This document shows, one piece after another, positions 42,836 through 54,299 of a stretch of DNA of 64,000 bases. Source of the DNA: Ryuthela nishihirai (lineage: Eukaryota; Arthropoda; Arachnida; Araneae; Heptathelidae); NCBI GenBank assembly GCA_038380435.1, contig JAWZYU010000011.1:88608501-88672500 (forward strand). Reading direction: 5' to 3'. The position numbers were made by a program, and so were the translations under genes. The notes under the pieces are model-generated. The model did not search any database, was not told the origin of the DNA, and saw nothing but the letters and a program-made list of their open reading frames with translations. Position 1 is the stretch's first letter. The number at the start of each line of letters is the position of its first letter.

Positions 42836-43520
42836 GCGCCAGGCCAACACCTCCTACAAGAGAAGGCCACACAACTACGTCACAGAAAACTGACCACGTC
42901 TAGAGCCCCTATATAACAGGCCGACCAGCGACGATCGGCGTTTAGCGACTAGGGTAGTCGCCGATCTCGGTATGCCCGCATGGGAAGCGGAGGGTTACGG
43001 CTCTCACGATCGATGTTTGCCGCATGCATATTTTATGATATTAACCAAATTGAACTTAATCGTAAACGATGAATGACTACTAACCTAAATGTAGCTATCA
43101 TTCATCTACATATTACTAGTCGATATATCACATAAATTAACATTAAAATACAGAAGCAATAGTCAGAAGTATATATTATAGAACGCTGTAAGCCTAATGC
43201 ACGTTCTCGGTCGAATTCTTCCAACCCACTTTTTTATTAATTTAATTGGATCAGCCTGGAATTTTAACACTCTGCAATTGTTCCTATAGCTGTTTAGACA
43301 ATTCGCAACTGAATATCTTCCGATAATAATTGTTTTTCATATACTAAGAATCGGAAAAACTGCGGCGAACATGGCGGTTGCATTGACTGTAACACTAAGT
43401 CACGTCACCAGTTGGCATAAGAATGGCGGATAGGTTGGCGTGGTATATAGGGGCTCTAGACATAGTCATTTTTCTGTGACGTAGTTTTACGGCCTTCTCT
43501 TGTAGGAGGTGTTGTCCAGG
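42836..43520. repeat. inverted repeat with promoter-like arms, flanked by SINE-A copies
   Basis: The arms (about 42836-42920 and 43438-43522) share, in inverted orientation, aacacctcctacaagagaag, a ctacgtcacagaaaa block and tctagagcccctatata. Each arm therefore carries a CRE-like tgacgta and a TATA-like ctatata. A hairpin (gcgactagggtagtcgc, with gatcg/cgatc outside) lies near 42931-42970. The outer edges run into SINE-A head-like sequence (gcctggcgcacg on the left, inverted). No coding potential is seen in the central 500 bp. Confidence 0.55.
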
Positions 43521-43890
43521 CTCGTCATCTGCAGTTCCCAGGTTTGAGACCCAGCTGCTCCAGCATTGAGATTTCTCCGCAAAACTTATCTTCCTGTCCT
43601 CGGTCAGTAGGGGACAATAATGGGGTTGAAAGGTCGCCATCCATCGAACCGTGGTACTGCGTGCGGGAGAGTGATACCATGTGGATGTTGAGGAACATGC
43701 TGGACGGCCTTGACTGGAGCCTACCATCTATCAGTGGGTTCGCTAACACAAACTTTCTCTGAATTCTTGAGGTCTTTGTGACCTGACAATTTAGACCATT
43801 TTGTGCAAAAAGGCGGTAAAAAGCGCGAAGCAGATAGGCTTGGAAATCCGCTGTCCATCGAATGAGACGTTAAGCCGTGGTCCTATATAT
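43514..43890 (+). repeat. SINE-A copy plus a partial second copy
   Basis: Head and B-box-like gcagttcccaggtttgagac at 43530, then body blocks gaacatgctggacggccttg and ttgaggtctttgtgacctg, ending near 43805. A second fragment (43835-43890) repeats ggcttggaaatccgctgtcc and gagacgttaagccgtgg. Confidence 0.7.
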
Positions 43891-44189
43891 ACAGATTGTA
43901 ATCTTTTCTGCTGATCCGAGTTATGACACCCTTTTGTGACGCAAATGTCACCTTTCCAGAAACATACCAAAAGTTTTCTGATCTGTTCAAGCACTTAAAA
44001 TGTGTCACTGTTGATTGGGCGAAGATATCATTTAACAGTTAGTGACAACCTGGTCCTTCGCAGAAACAGAGCTTCATTATGCATAAATTTCAAGGGATTT
44101 AATTCGTCTAAAAGTTAACCAGAAGCTATTTAATTTAGAATAGCAAAAGATAGGATAGTTTACTTATTATTATTATTTGACGATGTCAA
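43891..44189. other. unassigned sequence
   Basis: Nothing is recognised. Confidence 0.5.
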
Positions 44190-45210
44190 TTGAGTTGTTA
44201 ATTGTGTCATTTGCAGTGCCAATTAGAATGCAATTTTGCCAATTGTGTTATCAGTTGTTCCAACGGCAGTATGAATTGGATTGTCAATAGTGTGAATTAC
44301 AATCTAAATTGAACTGTTAATTGAGTTGTTAATTGTAGTGTAAATTAGAGTTACAATTGGATTTTCAATTGGGTTGTGAATTGCATTGTCAATTAGAATG
44401 TCAATTGAGGAGTTAATTTCAGTGTCAATTAGAGTTTCAATTGGGTTGTGAATTGTAGTCTCAATTGGATTGTCAATTGTGTCAATTACAGTCTCAACTG
44501 GATGATGAATTGGGTCCTCAACTGTGTTTTAAAAATTGTGCCAATTACAATCGCAATTGGGTTGTCAGTTATGTCAATTGGGTCATGCATTGTTGTGCCG
44601 GGATATACCGCCAATTGTATCAATTTACAGTCTCAATTAGATTGCCAATTGGGTCGTCAATTGTGTCATTGCAATGTTGTACCATGATGGTACCGCCAGT
44701 TGTGTCAACTTAGTCTCATTTGCGTTGTCAATTGGATCTCATCTGTGTCAATTGCAGTGTCAACTGGATTGTGCAATGTTGTACTGTAATGGTATCGCCA
44801 ATTGTGTCAATTTACAGTCTGAGCTCGGTTGTCAATTGGGTCCTCATCTGCGTCAACTGCAGCGTCAACTGGTTGTGCATTGTTGTATTGTGATTCTACC
44901 GCCAATGGTGTCAATTACAGTCTCAATTGGTCATCAATTGTGTCCTCAACTGTGTCAATTGCAGTTCCAATTGGGTTGTGCATTGTTGTACCGTGTTGGA
45001 CCGCCAATTGTGTCAATTTACAGTCTAGTTGGGTTGTCAGTTGGGTCCTCATCTGTGTCAATTGCAAAGTTGCAGTGTCAACTGGATTGTTTACCAATTG
45101 TGTCAATTACAGTATCAGTTGGGTTGTGAATTGTGTCCATTAGGTCCTCAACTGTGTCAATTACAGTGTCAATTTCGTTGTGCATTTTTGTAGCGTGATG
45201 GTACCGCCAC
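44190..45210 (+). repeat. CAATTG-rich tandem repeat with higher-order structure
   Basis: Short units such as gtcaattgggttgtcaattg and gtgtcaattacagtctcaat recur throughout. From about 44600 a higher-order unit of roughly 85-105 bp is visible, marked by accgccaattgtgtcaattt near 44607, 44691, 44793, 44899, 45001 and 45199. Frames of up to 151 codons here (44674-45129) are repeat artefacts. The many caattg palindromes make the strands self-complementary. Confidence 0.8.
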
Positions 45211-46429
45211 TTTTCCATTTCATGACAACATCACCTGAGGTCGACTTTCGAAGGTGCAGGCTGTCCACAATTGCAGGAATCGACAGACGAACTATGTGAC
45301 ATTCGACATCTCTCTGGAATCGAAGCACAAAATTGTGGGAGTCATAGCAAGGTCACCTTGATACACCAAGCCTAAACCACCTTGACCAAACGGAGGAAAG
45401 AAAGGAGAGAAATCAAATATGCCTAAGAGTTTAGGTATTTTAATTTACCTAAAATATAACTGAAATCTACAAATTTTTAAATTCTGTAAAACAAATTGAT
45501 TTATCCATTATTGGTTTTTTGAAATATTTATGAATATTTTAAAATAAATTACAGTATTTTAAAAATTGACATCTACCAGTTAAAGTTTAAAAGAAAATGT
45601 TTAATACATAAATTTATATTCCAAACAATTAATTTTTTTGTTATTTCACTGTTTAGATTATGTATGATATAAGAGGATTTGGTCACATGCCTGTTTTCTT
45701 TATCGGTTGAGTGATATGTTTCGACGTGAAGATCATTGGACAACGAAAACAACAATATCCAATTACATTTTTTTGGAAGGTTATGATATTAGGTTGTGTC
45801 AAAAAAAGTTCTTCATTACAGATGGGAACATTCTGGAAAATCCTTTCTGTTTATCACAACAGAGTTCTGTTACTATATGATCTATTCTTTTTTCTCTATA
45901 TATTTTCTGTTAGTGGTGCTATAGGAACAAAATCCATCAACTGAATGATTATAAATATTGGAATGGGAATTTTGTAATAATTCTAAATGTTGTGATAAAA
46001 TATAAAGTAAATAATTAACATATGTAATCAATAGAGCATAATTTTGAATCTCTTGTAATTTAATGTGTTATTTCTTTCCTTTTTTATAGCGGAAATAATT
46101 AATAAGTAAATTTTTTGTTTTAATTCGTAACATACGGCCTACTTTATATACAAATCTAGAGAGTATCCAACGGATACTTTTTTTTATATAAAATCAATAT
46201 TATAAGGTATCGGTAAGGTCCGTAAAGTTTACAATATCGATAGCCTAAGACCCCAGGCTTATTAATAAAGGAATCAAAATTGAAAAAATGAAACCTAATT
46301 ACGAGAAGCTTTAGTGAATGTTACTCTTTAAATCCATATATAACAGTAATACCATTCTCCAATATCAGAGATAAGTGGTGGAATTGGTGTGCTGCTCTGC
46401 ACTGGCCATACTTCAGGTGTTCGATGGAG
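45211..46429. other. AT-rich region, no gene seen
   Basis: A short block near 45355-45410 (ggtcaccttgatacaccaag) resembles 61805-61845 and 56375-56410, a small dispersed repeat. Otherwise nothing is recognised. Confidence 0.45.
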
Positions 46430-46711
46430 GCTCCCCAATTGCTCAGCGATATGGAGAAGATATCTTGAAACCTATGTCTAAATTTTACGAGTGCGTTTAG
46501 AGCTGATTTCCTGCTTATGGAAGACAATGTCCTTCGACATAGAGCTCACCTGTTGCAGGAGTACTTAGAAACGGAATTTATTCAAAGATTGACCTGGTCG
46601 GCTGTGTTGCCAGAACTAATTTCCATACTTCAAGTGTAGGATGCCTTAGCAAGGCGCATTGCAAATCGTCAGCCACCTCCTTTATCACTCAATGAGATAA
46701 AGAAAGTTCTT
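46430..46711 (+). pseudogene. Tc1-like transposase C-terminal remnant
   Basis: An upstream frame gives YGEDILKPMSKF. Then 46505-46711 reads DFLLMEDNVLRHRAHLLQEY, followed by a stretch with FIQRLTWSA, one stop, and DALARRIANRQPPPLSLNEI. This follows the Tc1 pattern: MDDN..PH.A, the Trp-Pro-Ala/DLNPIEH segment, then W..L.R....R..PP. The central Asp is present (MEDN); the final Glu segment is degraded to VLPELISI and the Trp after it is a stop codon. Only the last third of the protein remains. No termini are located with confidence. Confidence 0.75.
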
Positions 46712-47063
46712 GTGGGATGCCATTCTGAAAAACCTTACATCGAGCCTGGAGCTACTCTGCCAGGTCTGTTTAGAAATGGGAGAGAATCATACTGCATATT
46801 GATCTTACATGTGCATATTTTGAAGCATATGAATTCATCTTTTGCGATGCTCAATATTTCTTGTTATAAGGATGGTTTTGTAATATGTTCATCAAGGATA
46901 TGAAAACTCTCATTTTCTACAGCTTTTCCCGTTATACTAAAAATACACATTTGGCAAATTTTCACTTAATTAGATCCTACAATAAGGTTAGGACACTTTT
47001 TGTTGTTACCATAATTTTGTCAATCAGTGTATATCAATCAGATTTCAATCACTGCCCCATTGT
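46712..47063. other. AT-rich sequence downstream of the Tc1 remnant
   Basis: No domain is recognised. It may be the 3' part of the same decayed transposon. Confidence 0.4.
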
Positions 47064-47095
47064 ACAGTCGCTCAAAAAAGTATCTGAACACTATG
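47064..47095. other. Tc1/mariner-like terminal sequence
   Basis: TA followed by cagtcgctcaaaaaagtatc and tgaacac is a classic terminal-inverted-repeat style for Tc1/mariner elements, pointing rightward. I do not find its inverted partner close by. Confidence 0.5.
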
Positions 47096-47190
47096 GTTGA
47101 TTACAGAATTCAAAAAATATCTGGCAACGATTTTTTTTAGAAATTAGTGATCTGGCAACCTTCGTGTCACGTGACACGAAGCCATACACA

Positions 47191-48147
47191 TAGCCATGAT
47201 GGGAGGCTATCATCTGTCTCCTAACAGCTGTTCAGTGAGTTCCCTTCCCCCAAAATTCTTTGAACCATCGGGGTTGTTCTGACTTGGCCATTAAGCCTTT
47301 CTATTCAAAAAAATTGCAGTTCATAGGTAAAACAACTCAACGTTAAAGAACAGGATGGACATGATGGCAGGCTATCATCTGTTTCCTAACAGCTGTTCAG
47401 TGAGTTCCTTTCCCCCAACATTCTTTGAACCATCGGGGTTCTTGTGACTTGACAATGAATCCATTCTATGTCAAAAAAATTGCAGTTTATATGTAAAACA
47501 ACTCAACGTTAAAGAACACGCTGGAAGGCAATTATGGAAGGCCTGTTCAGTGAGTTCCCTTCCCCCAAGGTTCTTTGTACCATCGGGTTCTTGTGACTTG
47601 ACCATGAATCCATTCTATGTCGTAAAAATGCAGTTCATAGGTAAAACAACTCAACTTTAAAGAACACGCTGGAAGGCCATTATGGAAGGCTATCATCTGT
47701 CTCCTAACCGCTGTTCAGTGAGTTCCCTTCCCCAAGATTCTTTGAACCATCGGGTTCTTGTGACTTGATCATGAATCCATTCTATGTCATAAAAAATACA
47801 GTTCATAGGTAAAACAACTCAACTTTAAAGAACACGCTGGAAGCCATGATGGGAGGCTATCATCTGTCTCCTAACAGCTGTTCAGTGAGTTTCCTTCCCC
47901 CAACATTCTTTGAAATATCGGGGTTCTTGTGACTTGGCCATGAAGCCATTCTATGCAAGAAAAATTGCAGTTCATAGGTAAAACAAGTCAACGTTAAAGA
48001 ACATGCTGGAAGGCCATGATGGAAGGCTATCATCTGTCTCCTAACAGCTGTTCAGTACTTCCCTTCCCCCAACATTCTTTGAACCATCGGGGGTTCTCGT
48101 GATTTGGCCATGAAGCCATTCTATGCAAAAAAATTACAGTTCTGTTA
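47191..48147 (+). repeat. tandem array of SINE-A body, about 6 units of 165-170 bp
   Basis: Units start near 47193, 47358, 47528, 47676, 47843 and 48013. Each has ggctatcatctgtctcctaa, ttcccttcccccaa, ttctttgaaccatcggg and gtaaaacaactcaac. The end of one unit (the SINE tail caactcaac) runs straight into gttaaagaacacgctgga of the next. The junction therefore joins the SINE 3' tail to its middle through a short shared cgttaaag-type sequence. The third unit has a deletion. There is no tRNA head in any unit. Confidence 0.85.
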
Positions 48148-48150
48148 TGA

Positions 48151-48171
48151 CCCCCCCCCCCCCCCCCCCCC
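48151..48171. repeat. poly-C tract (21 nt)
   Basis: An uninterrupted run of 21 C at the right edge of the array. The complement is a potential G-quadruplex. Exact length may be affected by sequencing. Confidence 0.8.
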
Positions 48172-49099
48172 GCCCTAGATTATTTTTAAGGCGGCAGAAC
48201 TTTTAGGAACTTTCATGGACACACAATCAAGTTAACAGACATTTGCAATAATGAAAACTGAGATAATTTTTCAGTTAACAATAAAATACCCATTTTTTAA
48301 CAAAATTACCTTCAAACATTCTACACATATGTAGTTCCCACTTTTGGGACAGATTCAACAATGCCTCTAGCATGGCCCTTTTCAATTAATTGAACTTTGC
48401 ATTCACCAGTTATTAATCAAAGTTCATGATGAAGAGCTACTCGTTCATGACTCTAACAGTCTTTAACAATTAAGACGGTTCTACTCTGGTTACCGTGACG
48501 GCCGTTCACAGAAATATATTCAATTGCAAAAGAAAAGCGGAGCCAGTTTCATTAAAGTTCCCCCTTACCTCGTCAAGTCAGGAGTCCCTCGGGAAGGCAA
48601 TCACTGGGCCGCTGTGCTCGAAGTTGCTGGGAGCCCAGACTGCTTAGCGCTTCCCCCGCACATACACTGTTGACACTTTGGGGCTCTGCTAGCTGGAGAG
48701 GATCATTGCTGTCGACCACACAGCACGGACGAGAAGAAGAGACTTTTGTTTTCGCCAAATTCTTTCTTCCTTTTTCGCTGTTCCCCCTTGTGGAGGTCGC
48801 CTATGCTCATGCATGGCTGTACGGGATTGGCCAGAGTAGCCAAGGTGCGAATCTCAGCTCCTCTCCAGCCAACGTAGTTTACCAGACATGTTACGTAGCT
48901 CCTTTGCCATCTGGGGTTCCAGGTTTAATCTGGAAAGTTCGGGACCTGTAGCTGAGTTTCTCTTCGTTGAACTGGACACAAAAATGGAGGCAGTCGAAAA
49001 TGTCACTATTAAAATGGAGCCTAATCTAATGTCGTCCTGAAGCCCATAAATCGTGGCCATGTAATAAAATTACATAGACATGACAGGACCACAGGGACA
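48172..49099. other. unassigned; GC-rich from 48545
   Basis: 48545-48970 is clearly GC-richer than the background and contains overlapping frames (48670-48951 plus, 48573-48758 and 48854-49060 minus) with no known motif. It could be 5' sequence of LINE-B or an LTR/promoter remnant. Confidence 0.35.
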
Positions 49100-49155
49100 C
49101 GTTCTCCTTCCCACCATTCTCTCTCTACTTCTGGATGTCATCAAGATTGTAACTT

Positions 49156-50309
49156 TTGTGGCACCTCCCCTCTTCCCTTCCTGCTCCACCAGTGAGTGAT
49201 CAGGATATGGCTCAGCAGCCCTGCTCTGGGACTAAGCCTTGCTATAATGATTCTTTCACCTTACAGGAACTCACCTCTGCTATTGGGGGCTACAAAGCGC
49301 TCGTCAGCCCCAGGCCTGATGGCGTCAGATATGCTCAGTTAGCTAACCTGTCACCTGAGGTTCTGCTTGTGCTCCTTAAAGCCTTCAATCACTCATGGAC
49401 CACCTATGCAGTACCTGAGTCATGGAAGGCAACACACATCGTACCTATCTTGAGGCAGGGGAAACCTGCCACTGAGTTGTCTTTTTACAGGCCTATTGTT
49501 CTATCATCTTGCTTCTGCAAGATCCTAGAGAGACTGGTCCTTCGACGCTTGGAATGGTATCTAGAGTCCAATGGCCTCCTCCCTGACAGCCTCTCGGGTT
49601 TCTGCAAAGGTAGATGCACATCTGACAATCTCATCGACTTCACCTCTGCTGCTTATCAGGTGCGGTCCGTGGGAGAGACTACTGTTGCTGTCTTCTTCGA
49701 CATCCACAAGGCTTTCGATTCCCTGTCCCACTCGGATATTCTCTGCAGGCTCCATGATCTCGGCCTCAGAGGCAATATCAACCAGTGGATCGCAGCATAC
49801 CTCTCCAACAGGACTGTTTGCATGAAGGTTGCTCAAGGGGGTGTCCTCAGCCAGATGTTACTGAACATCTTGCTGTGAGGCCTACCCTCTCGACTCGAAG
49901 AGAGAGTGGGTATTTCCATTTACTCAGACAATATCTGCATCTGGTTCCCTAGCCAGGACCCCTACCATGCTCAGCTCGTGATGAAATGAGCTGTGGACAT
50001 GGTCGTGAAGTTCTCCGACAAACTAAGCCTCACTCTTTCCACTGATAAGACTGTGGCCATGGTTTTCACGAGGAGACGCCTTCCACCCACCTTCCCTGAC
50101 CTCTTGCTTGGGCCAGATCACATCAAGGCCGTCCATCAGCATAAGTTCCTTGGTGTGGTCCTGGACAACAGGCTGAGCTGGGGGCCTCACATCCAGCATC
50201 TTAAGACAGCTGCCCCTGCACAGAGAAATATACTGTCTTTTCTTGCTAGTACCCACTGGGGAAGTTTTGTACCGGCACTTGATCCTCTCCCACATCAACT
50301 AGAGTGGTG
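49156..50309 (+). pseudogene. LINE-B reverse transcriptase
   Basis: The frame 49156-49878 contains SWKATHIVPILRQGKP, FYRPIVLSSCFCKILERLVL (RT block 0/1 region), GFCKGRCTSDNLI and the catalytic AVFFDIHKAFDSL, then QGGVLSQMLLNILL, where the family has QG.VLSP.LFN. A TGA follows. In the continuing frame the YADD box reads YSDN, losing one catalytic Asp. The thumb-like HKFLGVVLDNRLSW is clear at about 50140-50180. The product would copy element RNA at a genomic nick. The altered box and the stops rule out activity. Confidence 0.85.
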
Positions 50310-50754
50310 ACCTTCTATGCAATGCCTCTGATACACTGCTCAGCAAGTTGGCAACTGGCCACACTATATCTCTGCGGTATATCTGATGCCCTAACACATC
50401 TAATGTGTCTGTCATTGCAGAAGTTGATGACATACTTTTCCACCTGCACTGGAAGAGAGATATGCTGTGTCATTTCTTGAGGCTCCATTCCCTGCACTCT
50501 AACCATGAGCTTCTCAGAAAGGTCTCTCTGTCATCGCCCTGTCCGCCAAGGACTTCTATTAACGCGTTCGTCCTGCCAGCTCCAGACGTTCGAGCTGGCA
50601 GGGACAGATGCTGCATGCGGCAATACTCTCTTCCCCGACCTTCCACCCTGGAGGAACTGTGATCTTATGATCAATGTCACTATCCCATATCTTGGTCGGA
50701 AGAGCGACTCTGATCCATTGACCATCAGACTTCTCTCCACCTCCCATGTCACTG

Positions 50755-51612
50755 AATGATATGAGAGATCTACTGAGGTCTACATTAGTGGATCTGTGGA
50801 CCGGGAGAGGCAAAGTGCTGCCTCTGCCTTCCCCAATATTGGCATCGCCAGAGGTTTCCGTCTCCCGCATCTCACCTTCTCCACCTGTGCAGAGCTTCAT
50901 GCTATACTCGAGGCAGCACTCTTCATCCTCAGCCTCGAGTGTGACAAATTTTTCATCCTCTGTGACTGCAAGTCAGCCTTGGAAGCTTTCCAGAAGTGAG
51001 ACAGTAAGAGCTGCAACCCCTTCCTCATGCAGATCATGGAAACTTGCCCCAAGGTCATTTCTGCCGAAATCACGGTTAATTTTCAGTGGATCCCTTCCCA
51101 GGTAGGGATACCTGGCAATGAGCTCGCCGACCACACCGAGAAGGAGGCGCTGAAGAGTCAGAGGTGTGTAACTAATCAACTTCTCTCTCTCAGCGACTGC
51201 AAGAGTTGTCTCACATCTGATCATTTTGCTCACTGGCAGACGATCATGTGGTTCTGTCTCACATCATTATCGTCTTGCGCAGTGGCAGAAGGACAGCAGC
51301 TATTCCTCATTCAGGTACCTAGTTGAACCTTCTCTCACTGCACCTAACTTCGGTTATCTCAGATCTGAGGAGACCCTCCTTCGTCTCCGAATTGGTGTCA
51401 TCTACAGCAACTCTACGCTTCACACTCTTGGCAGAGCATACAGTCCAGACTATGCCACTTGCAGCATACCTGAGACTGTATCCCACGTTCTGTTCAACTG
51501 CTCCCACTACAATGCTGAAAGAGAAGCTCTGTTCTGGGAGCTACATGATATCAGAACCACCGACTACTTCATCACCTTACTTCTTAGCAACAACCATAAT
51601 GCGAAGCTGTAG
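50755..51612 (+). pseudogene. LINE-B RNase H and C-terminal tail
   Basis: After a stop the frame gives VYISGSVD, where RNase H normally has TDGS, so the first catalytic Asp is lost. AELHAILEAA (Glu), CDCKSALEAF (Asp) and, in the next segment, QWIPSQVGIPGNELADHTEK (the conserved SH.GI.GNE.AD element) follow. The last frame (51226-51612) ends with ETLLRLRIGV, then YATCSIPETVSHVLFNCSHY, the usual Cys/His-containing tail of these LINEs. Frameshifts separate the three parts. Confidence 0.85.
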
Positions 51613-51639
51613 TGAGCGCACTTCCGTATGATATAGAAA

Positions 51640-52515
51640 TAGTGTCAGAAGCATTGAATGAAAAAGGATCCTCTGCTGTTGTGCTCTTAGATGTTGTCAA
51701 AGCATTTGACGGGATCTGAACATATGGTCTCATTAAAAAACTTATTGACGTAAAATTCGCAGATGCATCGATTCATCTCATTTCAGACTACCTCAGAAAT
51801 AGAACTTTCAAAGTCAGGATTGGAGAATCATTTTCTACTTCAAAACAGATATCAGCTGGAGTGCCTCAGGGCTCAATATTGGGACCCACACTTTTTAACA
51901 TTTATCAATATGACATCCCAACCACGTGTAATGTGAAGTTGGCTCTATACGCGGATGATGCAGCTACGATTGCCTCAACATTGAACGTACATTTTGCTAT
52001 TCGCCGATTGCAACAGATGTTAACACTCTTTCAGATGTGGTTACTGAATGGAAGATAAAACTAAACGCCAACAAAAGCTCAGCCCTTTCTTTCCCCAGGA
52101 AAAGAGTGCATATTCTCCCTCGTATTGAAATATTTGTTACATATATTGACTGGTGCGACTCTGCAAAATATCTTGGGATTGTTTTGCACAACACTAAACT
52201 GGCCAAACCACATTAATGAAGTCATCACGAAAGCACAGTCGGTTAAATACCAACTAAACACTGCTATGTGGAAAATCTGCACTGGCAATTGAAAACAAAA
52301 CGCTTCTCAATAAACTTATTTTTAGACCTATCCTACTGTACGCAGCACCTACATGGGGATACTGTAGTGAGGACAAGATCACGAAATTATAAGTTTTTCA
52401 AAACCGCTACCTCAAATCAGCTGCTGCTGCAGCACCAAGTTATGTTCGCAACTCAATATTGCACTGCGACCTTAAAATTCCATATGTGAAAGATTTTATC
52501 AATAAACTTATTTTT
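51640..52515 (+). pseudogene. LINE-C, jockey-like reverse-transcriptase fragment
   Basis: It starts within RT block A: LLDVVKAFDGI followed by a stop, then TYGLIKKL. QISAGVPQGSILGPTLFNIY (block B) and LALYADDAAT (intact catalytic box near 51945) lie in one frame (51861-52058). Downstream, in shifted frames, come KYLGIVLHNT and, after further frameshifts, LLYAAPTWGY- and SYVRNSILH-like C-terminal sequence of jockey-clade LINEs. The endonuclease and the start of RT are absent. It is AT-richer than LINE-B and clearly a different family. Confidence 0.82.
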
Positions 52516-53319
52516 ATCTAGCCAACTCTTCGAAAAGTTTGAAAATAATCCATTTCCTATTATTTCTGGCCTAATCAAGTACGAAGTCATCAGGAATATA
52601 GATTCAAAAGGGCCAAACCCATTTTGATATAACTGTAGCTTTCGGGCTCTAGCGCTTTACTGTTTAACTTTTAAAATGGTTCTTTTTTTTTTTTTCACAT
52701 TTGTCAATGCTCTAGCGACACTATTTTGTTCTCTACGAGTTCGAAGAAGGAGATTTTGGGCATCAACATGTTGCCCGGTGCTCCGTATTGTAATTTTCTG
52801 ATCTCTGATCTTTAAAAATTAGGTTTCCCCACCTCACCCTCTATTCACTTCTTTACAGATTGAATGAGTTTCTTTCCCCCATATAACTTTCTTTATATTT
52901 CAAACTAATATTGTGAATTGCGAAAACTGTATGCTAAAGAAATAAAGTTTTACCTTTCGTTTTTGAAATATCATTGTTTACATTCCTTGGAGTAGAGAAG
53001 AATAATGTTTGACTTCAAAACATGAACTTATTCATGGAGTAACTCATTATAACACAGATTCTCCCACACTGAACCTTCTGAAGAGAAGAATAACTTTTAT
53101 GATCGATCTACCTTTTCCTCAGAATAATAAGTACTCTTTCTTCGTGGGTCGTATTGGAAGAGATTCTCACTTTGGCAAACATTGTTACTTCTGCAGAAAC
53201 GTCTGCAAAAAGAGGGTGGGAATACCTGGACCCTCTTTTCAGAATGCTAGAAAGGGAAATAGATGCAACAAATATTAAATTTATTTATATATCATTCATT
53301 TTTCAAGTTTTTGGACAGC
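52516..53319. other. AT-rich sequence, no gene seen
   Basis: An 89-codon plus frame (53009-53278) lacks known motifs; part of it belongs to the dispersed repeat also seen near 39950. Confidence 0.45.
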
Positions 53320-53454
53320 ACGTCTCCATGATCTGGATGAGGAAGGGGTTGCAGCTCTTGCTGTCTCACTTCTGGAAAGCTTCCAAGGCTGACTTGCAGT
53401 CACAGAGGATGACAAATTTGTCACACTCGAGCTGAGGATGAAGAGTGCTGCCTC
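53320..53454 (-). pseudogene. inverted fragment of LINE-B RNase H
   Basis: Its complement matches about 50915-51055. Shared pieces include aggcagcactcttcatcctc, gaagctttccagaagtgaga and tgcaaccccttcctcat. It is the only second copy of LINE-B in the window, in opposite orientation and 2.3 kb away. Confidence 0.8.
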
Positions 53455-54299
53455 AATATCTACAAATATCGATATTTTTGCCTTTAGACTGAAGAGATTT
53501 CACATGTCACCATTTCGCAAATATTTCAAATTTCGATATGCTTCGTCATGTCCGGTGTAAGGTTACTACTGATAAATTGATTTCTGGTCATTTTTGTAAT
53601 AACAAAAATGATATGCTATAGAAGGGGAGGTTAGGGGAAATAAACCGAGAATAATTGATCGATTCACGTAAGTGTTAACAATACGAACTCAAAATTCAAT
53701 TTATTCTATCTCACAAACATTTTCTTAAGAATCAAAATCAAATACTATTAGTGTAATTATTATTGCATTGTAAGTACTTAGTACGTAATTATTAAATAAA
53801 ATTAAGAAGTCAATATTTGGTTTTGGTGATACAGGATAAACGGAAAAATGATTTTAAATATAGTTGTAGGAAAAACATGAAGTTGAAAAATATTTAGAAA
53901 ACGGAACATGGAACATATTTCTTTGCAAGTAGTAAATATTAGAACAATGTAATGAACAATTCTTCGGTCTCAATATCTCTTTATATTTAATGTTTTTGAA
54001 TGCATGTGATTCAGTTACTTATTCTATTACAAAGAACATGACCAGATTTCTAAAAAATACGAAATTCTCGATTCTTATTTGTGCTGTTACTAATATTTTT
54101 TTTTGTAACTAAAGCTACCTGCACAAAGTTTAGTGCAATTAATACGAGAACATTTATATTCATTCAATCGATAAACGTTCGATAAAACGACACGAGTTCA
54201 AGAGTGGTTTCTGCGCATGCGGAGATCGCAAGTAATTCAAAAAGCAGCGATTGTGAGCAATATAGGTTTCCATCTCAATTCTATGACAAATTTTTCAGT
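53455..54299. other. AT-rich sequence, no gene seen
   Basis: No domain or repeat edge is recognised. Confidence 0.5.

Larger units (their letters stand above)
49100..51630 (+). mobile_element. LINE-B (I-type non-LTR retrotransposon with RNase H)
   Basis: A GC-rich block with reverse transcriptase (49156-50309), RNase H (about 50755-51170) and a C-terminal cysteine-containing tail (to 51612). No endonuclease is found upstream, so the copy is 5'-truncated. The RT-RNase H order fits the I superclade. Frameshifts and stops make it inactive. It abuts LINE-C at about 51640. An inverted fragment of its RNase H region lies at 53320-53454. Confidence 0.85.

Noticed and set aside
44674..45129. 151-codon repetitive frame
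   Set aside because: Product of the CAATTG tandem repeat; no start context, signal or domain supports a gene.
47191..48147. Possible CRISPR array (regular repeats of about 167 bp)
   Set aside because: Repeats have no unique spacers, the unit is the body of a SINE and the genome is eukaryotic.
49561..49836. 91-codon minus frame across LINE-B
   Set aside because: Antisense shadow of the reverse-transcriptase coding region.
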